Origin: Anaerolineae bacterium
GTDB lineage: Bacteria; Chloroflexota; Anaerolineae; Aggregatilineales; Phototrophicaceae
Length of the DNA: 10,413 nt
NCBI GenBank assembly: GCA_014379235.1
Contig: JACMMD010000281.1
Location: 1 to 10,413 of the forward strand
Direction: 5' to 3'
Shown here: positions 7,072 to 10,413 of the stretch, in pieces
Layout of the letters: each line of letters begins with the position of its first letter
How positions within the stretch are numbered: position 1 is the stretch's first letter
Notes under the pieces: generated by a model
What the model was told of the DNA's origin: nothing
Seen by the model: only the letters and a program-made list of their open reading frames with translations
The model's database searches: none
Program-made: the position numbers and the translations under genes

Positions 7072-7913
7072 CCTTTGACCGCTCCCTCTACAAATGTGGT
7101 TAGAATGCGTTTACGCATAAGCAAGAAGATCAATACGGTTGGCAGGCTGGTCAGTACCGATGCGGCCATGATCGCTCCCCAATAATCACCGCCTTCGGGG
7201 CTGGTATAAAAAATCTGTACGGCAACCGTGAGGGTGAATGAATTCGGGTTGCCACCACCGACCAAAAGCGGCCAGATAAACTGATTCCACGAATTGATTA
7301 ACACGTATAGCCCAACCGTGACTACTGGCGACAGGTTTGCAGGCAGCAGCACCCGCCACAGCACGTCCCACGAGTTTGCGCCGTCGATGTGGGCGGCTTC
7401 CATGACCTCACGCGGAAAGCTCATGAAGTGCTGACGCAGTAAAAAGATGCCAAAGCCCAGCGAAATCCCCAACATTGGTAGGATCATCCCGTGAAGCGTG
7501 TTAATCATGCGCCACTGCGCCAACAGCAGATAGTTCGGAATATAAGTGACGACGAACGGCACCATGAGACTGATAAGTACGATGCCAAGCAGCAGGTTTT
7601 TGAAACGGAAGTTGAAGTAGGCGAACGAAAACGCGGCGGGGATCGCCAGTATGAGCTGTCCGAGTGTCACCCCCAGCGAAAAGACGAGACTGTTGAATAA
7701 GAAACGGGGGATATTCATTTGCGTTAGCACGGCGACGTAATTTTCAAAGCTCGGTGGGAATGTGAACGGCAGCACTGGCGTGGAGAAAATTTGCTGCGGA
7801 TTTTTGAAGCTAATCCCCACTTGATAAATCAGCGGCAGCAGTACAACAAGCGAGATGAGTGGGAAAACCACCCGCGCTCCATTGATCCCACGCAGCCGGG
7901 AGCTAACGCTCAT
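7068..7913 (-). CDS. UgpE-type ABC importer permease of the second importer
   Basis: This is a 281-residue inner-membrane permease of the MalG/CUT1 type. Membrane segments lie near residues 12-32, 74-102, 106-132, 140-160, 195-217 and 245-266. The EAA loop begins at FPREVMEAAHIDGANSWDV and ends in VLLPANLSP (167-196), with an intact EAA motif. The C-terminus GAVKG matches the first operon's counterpart, so the two are paralogues. I place the start at the ATG at 7913. It overlaps the upstream permease by 11 bases (7903-7913), with a GGGTG motif about 5 bases before it. An in-frame GTG at 7961 would add 16 residues but has no ribosome site. The four-base overlap at its 3' end ties it to the metallophosphoesterase. 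The transported solute is unknown. Confidence 0.88.
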   Translation of the reverse strand: MSVSSRLRGINGARVVFPLISLVVLLPLIYQVGISFKNPQQIFSTPVLPFTFPPSFENYVAVLTQMNIPRFLFNSLVFSLGVTLGQLILAIPAAFSFAYFNFRFKNLLLGIVLISLMVPFVVTYIPNYLLLAQWRMINTLHGMILPMLGISLGFGIFLLRQHFMSFPREVMEAAHIDGANSWDVLWRVLLPANLSPVVTVGLYVLINSWNQFIWPLLVGGGNPNSFTLTVAVQIFYTSPEGGDYWGAIMAASVLTSLPTVLIFLLMRKRILTTFVEGAVKG

Positions 7914-8943
7914 ACTGCACCCGACGATCCAGTACGCGGTACTGAATAAAGGCCAGCCCACCGAACAGGACGATCAACATCACTGATAGTGCAGACGCAT
8001 ATCCAGCGCGAAAATTTTGAAACCCTTCCTGATAAACGGCATACATCAGGTTATTCGACGCATTGGCTGGCCCACCCAATGTCATGACGCGGATCGGCAC
8101 AAATACATACTCTAATCCCTGAATGAGGGTGATGATGAGCAAAAACAAGGCCGTCGGCGCGAACAATGGCAAAATCACCTGACGCATCAGTGCCCAGCCG
8201 GACGCGCCATCGACATAAGCGGCTTCAATGTAATCGCGTGGAATGGCTTTTAGCCCCGCAAGCGCAATCAGGAAGTGGAAGCCCATGACTTTCCAGTTAG
8301 CGACGATGGCGACAGCAGGCAGCGCCGTGAATGAATTGGTCAGCCATTCAATGGTTTCAATACCAAAGGGTTGAAGCACAGTGTTGAACAGCCCGCTGCG
8401 CGTGGGCAGGAAGAACCATATCCACACCAACACCGCTACGCTCGTCGCAATCACAGTGGGGAAGAACAGCACCGATTGATAAAAATCGATCTCTTTGTCT
8501 GTCAATTGCAGGGTTAGGAAAGCAAGGCTCACCGGAAGCGCGACGACAGCTCCAACGGAAATCGTCAGGTACATAATGGACTGCTTGATGATTTGCCAGA
8601 AGTCATCATCACGCAAGAGGTGTAGATAATTTTCCAAGCCGACGTAGGTTTGATGATCGCGGATGATATTCCACTCAAAAAAACTGATCTGAACCGTGCG
8701 CGCCAATGGGTAAAAAACGAAAATGGCGATGAAGATCAACGCGGGGGCGAGATATAAATAGGGGGCATAACTTTGCAGAAAGGGTTTCCGCTGGCGAGTT
8801 ATCAGTGCGCGTTCGTCTGCGCTTTTGTGATGGTGAACTGCTGTTTCGATTGTCACAGTCGCGCTTTTGAACTCATCAATAGGGTTATAAGAATGGCGAA
8901 GGCGGTTCGGTTTGTGATTCCCCGAACCGCCCTCACGCTGCAT
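7903..8943 (-). CDS. UgpA-type ABC importer permease of the second importer
   Basis: This MalF/CUT1-type permease has 346 residues from the ATG at 8943. About 55 polar residues precede the first membrane segment (about 60-80). Further segments lie near 122-147, 158-180, 207-230, 262-284 and 314-335. The EAA loop is DYIEAAYVDGASGWALMRQV, followed by ILPLFAP (237-263). GGPANASNN (290-298) is the GGP motif common in CUT1 permeases. The start is uncertain. The ATG at 8943, 23 bases after the binding-protein stop, has only a weak AAGA-like site. Between it and the conserved part lies a GC-rich hairpin (8901-8931), so the true start may be farther in, for example the GTG at 8856, which would give about 317 residues. 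The N-terminal stretch (His-rich HHHK, low hydrophobicity) resembles no family I know, which also favours a later start. Confidence 0.82.
   Translation of the reverse strand: MQREGGSGNHKPNRLRHSYNPIDEFKSATVTIETAVHHHKSADERALITRQRKPFLQSYAPYLYLAPALIFIAIFVFYPLARTVQISFFEWNIIRDHQTYVGLENYLHLLRDDDFWQIIKQSIMYLTISVGAVVALPVSLAFLTLQLTDKEIDFYQSVLFFPTVIATSVAVLVWIWFFLPTRSGLFNTVLQPFGIETIEWLTNSFTALPAVAIVANWKVMGFHFLIALAGLKAIPRDYIEAAYVDGASGWALMRQVILPLFAPTALFLLIITLIQGLEYVFVPIRVMTLGGPANASNNLMYAVYQEGFQNFRAGYASALSVMLIVLFGGLAFIQYRVLDRRVQYER
8901..8931 (-). repeat. Intercistronic-type hairpin between binding protein and permease
   Basis: GGCGGTTCGG (8901-8910) and CCGAACCGCC (8922-8931) form a 10-bp perfect GC-rich stem with an 11-base loop. 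It begins 35 bases after the binding-protein stop on the minus strand and has no following run of T, so a full terminator is unlikely. In other binding-protein operons, such as malE-malF, a stem-loop at this junction stabilises the binding-protein mRNA and lowers permease expression. A similar role is inferred here. Confidence 0.55.
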
Positions 8944-8966
8944 AATCTTAGTAGTGCGGATCCCGA

Positions 8967-10256
8967 TTAGCTGACGCTGCACGGCTGATCGCCGATTAGT
9001 TCGTTGATTTCTTGCGCTGCCGTCGTTAATGCTGCTTCAGCAGTCGATTCGCCGCCGAGCGCGGCCTGCACTGCTTGAAACAGGGCTTCACCCGCCGCCA
9101 AACCATTTTCGCCGGGGAAGGATGTCCACACGACCATGTTCGGGATTTGGCTCGTGGCGACCTGTTGGATCGGGTTGGTTGCATAGAAGTCCGCGAGGTA
9201 ATTCACGTCTTCGGTCAGCTCAGGAATGAGTGGGATGTAGCCCGTGCCCATCGTCCATTCCGTCACTCCTTGCGGCGAGACCAGATGCTGCGCGAACTTC
9301 CACGCCGCTTCCTGACGGGCCGGATCAGTTGCCATAATCACCAGCATGTTGCCGCCAGTTGGCAGGCGCGGCGCTTCATCACCAAAGCGGGGATAGGTGG
9401 TGGCGCGCAGTTCGTCGAAGGTTTTGTTCGTCATGATCGCGCCGCGTCCTGCGATACTCCAGAACAACGCACCCGATTCACCCGTCCAGAACACCTGACG
9501 CGCCTGATCGAGTGCGTTGGTGGCATAACCATTGGCCACCCAATCGGCCCACGTTTGCAGCCCACGAATGGCTTCCGGTGAATCAACTCCGGCGGCATAA
9601 GTGCCATCGGCTTCGCACACGAGCAGGTCACCGCCGCTGCTGGTGATAAGATTTTCAACGGCCCAGTTGTCGTTGCTGTAGTCAATCGAAATCATGGGTA
9701 GGTCGAGCGTTTCCTTGAGGATGCGCGCGGCTTCTGTCCATTCTTCAATCGTCTGCGGCGGATTATCCGCATCCAGACCGGCCTCTTCAAAGAGAGCCGG
9801 ATTGTAGTAGGCAACCGCGTTTGAGAGCGAGTACGGTATACCGACATGCTCACCCTCAACTAGCGCTAGGTCATAAATATTCTGGGGAATATCCACTAGT
9901 GCGCTTTCGCCATTGTAATTTTCAATCAGTGTCTCAATCGACACGTAAGGGAGAGTCGAGGCAGTATAGCTGAGGTAGGGCCAACCGATTTGAATAATAT
10001 CCGGCGGGTTGCCGCCTGCAATCGCTATTTGCGCGTCCTGAACGACGGTGGGATAGCGATCTTTAGGGCGCGATTCAACATTGATGTCGGGGTTGGCTTC
10101 TTCAAAACTGGCGATCAACGCATCCACCTGCGGGCCGCCGAAAGTCGCCGTATTGATGTTCCAGTATTCAATCGTGATCGGGTCTTGAGCGCGAACGCTA
10201 CCGATTGCCAATGTAACAAACGCTGTCAATATCAGTGCCGCTGTCCACTTTTGCAT
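8967..10256 (-). CDS. Extracellular substrate-binding protein of the second importer
   Basis: This 429-residue SBP_bac_1/UgpB-like protein is the first gene of the second importer operon. A signal peptide (MQKWTAALILTAFVTLAIGS) ends at VRA before Gln24, with no lipobox cysteine. The mature part opens with ITIEYWNINTATFGG and carries the family's typical blocks: GGNPPDIIQIGWPYL (81-95), VGIPYSLSNAVAYYNPALFEEAG (138-160), a TGGNMLVIMA strand (300-309) and TGYIPL (338-343). Compared with UgpB, Tyr68, Ser143, Ser267, Gly301/302 and Tyr340 have counterparts, but the Glu (near Gly91-Trp92) and the C-terminal Arg (near Trp377) do not, so the ligand is probably not glycerol-3-phosphate. Cys213 and Cys426 might pair. 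An in-frame ATG at 10286 exists, but the SD at 10267-10272 points to 10256. The ligand is unknown; sugars or other small polar compounds are possible. Confidence 0.88.
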   Translation of the reverse strand: MQKWTAALILTAFVTLAIGSVRAQDPITIEYWNINTATFGGPQVDALIASFEEANPDINVESRPKDRYPTVVQDAQIAIAGGNPPDIIQIGWPYLSYTASTLPYVSIETLIENYNGESALVDIPQNIYDLALVEGEHVGIPYSLSNAVAYYNPALFEEAGLDADNPPQTIEEWTEAARILKETLDLPMISIDYSNDNWAVENLITSSGGDLLVCEADGTYAAGVDSPEAIRGLQTWADWVANGYATNALDQARQVFWTGESGALFWSIAGRGAIMTNKTFDELRATTYPRFGDEAPRLPTGGNMLVIMATDPARQEAAWKFAQHLVSPQGVTEWTMGTGYIPLIPELTEDVNYLADFYATNPIQQVATSQIPNMVVWTSFPGENGLAAGEALFQAVQAALGGESTAEAALTTAAQEINELIGDQPCSVS

Positions 10257-10266
10257 AGGCTTGCTG

Positions 10267-10272
10267 CTCCTT
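10267..10272 (-). promoter_or_regulatory. Ribosome binding site that selects the start at 10256
   Basis: AAGGAG on the minus strand lies 10 bases before the ATG at 10256 and inside the longer reading frame from 10286. A near-perfect SD at this spot, together with a signal peptide that begins properly at the second Met, makes the shorter form the likely one. Confidence 0.8.
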
Positions 10273-10286
10273 ATGTAATGGTTCAA

Positions 10287-10413
10287 TCACCAATCGTTTT
10301 AGCACCTCTAAAAGTAGCACGGTGAGTGTGAAGGGATGTTTAACGGTGATCTAAGATAATGAAGGAGAGTATTAAGACCACTGCTTGAATGGGTTGGTTT
10401 CGCCTCGATCATG
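10287..10413. promoter_or_regulatory. Upstream region of the second importer operon
   Basis: No gene is recognised up to the window edge. TTTTAG (10297-10302) and CTAAAA (10308-10313) form a 6-bp inverted repeat with a 5-base spacer close to the operon start, a possible operator. No promoter pair with good boxes and spacing was found on the minus strand. An AAGGAG at 10361-10366 on the plus strand is not followed by a convincing start codon before the edge. Confidence 0.3.

Noticed and set aside
7914..7961. Sixteen-residue extension of the UgpE-type permease from a GTG at 7961
   Set aside because: It lacks a ribosome site and would overlap the upstream permease by 59 bases. The ATG at 7913 has a GGGTG motif and a typical short overlap.
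8944..8982. Extension of the UgpA-type permease from a GTG at 8982
   Set aside because: It would overlap the end of the binding-protein gene and has no ribosome site. The residues added do not look like a permease N-terminus.
9075..9581. A 168-residue plus-strand frame inside the second binding-protein gene
   Set aside because: It is a shadow of the binding protein, Arg- and His-rich, with no recognisable motif.
10257..10286. Ten-residue extension of the second binding protein from the ATG at 10286
   Set aside because: The extension would be encoded by the SD sequence of the ATG at 10256, and the signal peptide fits the shorter form.
3883..10356. Shared 8-mer TGATCTAA upstream of both importer operons (3884-3891 and 10348-10355)
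   Set aside because: Eight bases in AT-rich promoter regions is close to chance, and the flanks do not match, so I do not call it a common operator.

Overview
The window reads as bacterial chromosome, most likely from a member of the Chloroflexota (Anaerolineae-like). That assignment is an inference. It rests on the Thr/Pro-rich spacer after the signal peptide of one binding protein, the UgpB/UgpA/UgpE-type importers encoded without an ATPase, a TIGR00282-type phosphoesterase, and moderate GC with SD-led genes. No rRNA, tRNA, CRISPR array, insertion sequence or phage gene is visible.

Layout: (1) 1-265, plus strand, the 3' end of a zinc-type alcohol dehydrogenase that begins before the window. 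(2) 266-538, a gap holding a strong hairpin terminator. (3) 3822-539, minus strand, a three-gene operon for a CUT1/Ugp-type ABC importer, in transcription order ugpA-like permease, ugpE-like permease, ugpB-like binding protein. (4) 3823-4124, a divergent promoter region. (5) 4125-6092, plus strand, a secreted phosphodiesterase/nucleotide pyrophosphatase of the alkaline phosphatase superfamily. (6) 6093-6291, a gap between converging genes with hairpins. (7) 10256-6292, minus strand, a second importer operon in a different order: binding protein, UgpA-type permease, UgpE-type permease, then a YmdB-like metallophosphoesterase joined by a 4-base overlap. (8) 10257-10413, the upstream region of that operon.

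How the genes may work together (inference): the exported phosphodiesterase would cut phosphodiesters outside the membrane. The first importer, whose binding protein keeps every residue I associate with the glycerol-3-phosphate pocket of UgpB, would take up a glycerophosphoryl product. The second importer differs at two of those positions and probably carries another ligand. The cytoplasmic YmdB-like enzyme coupled to it could act on a phosphodiester. Neither importer has its own ATPase, so both probably use one or more ATPases encoded elsewhere (UgpC/MsmX type). The individual families are all known. What deserves a second look is their combination, especially a YmdB-like gene translationally coupled to an ABC permease.
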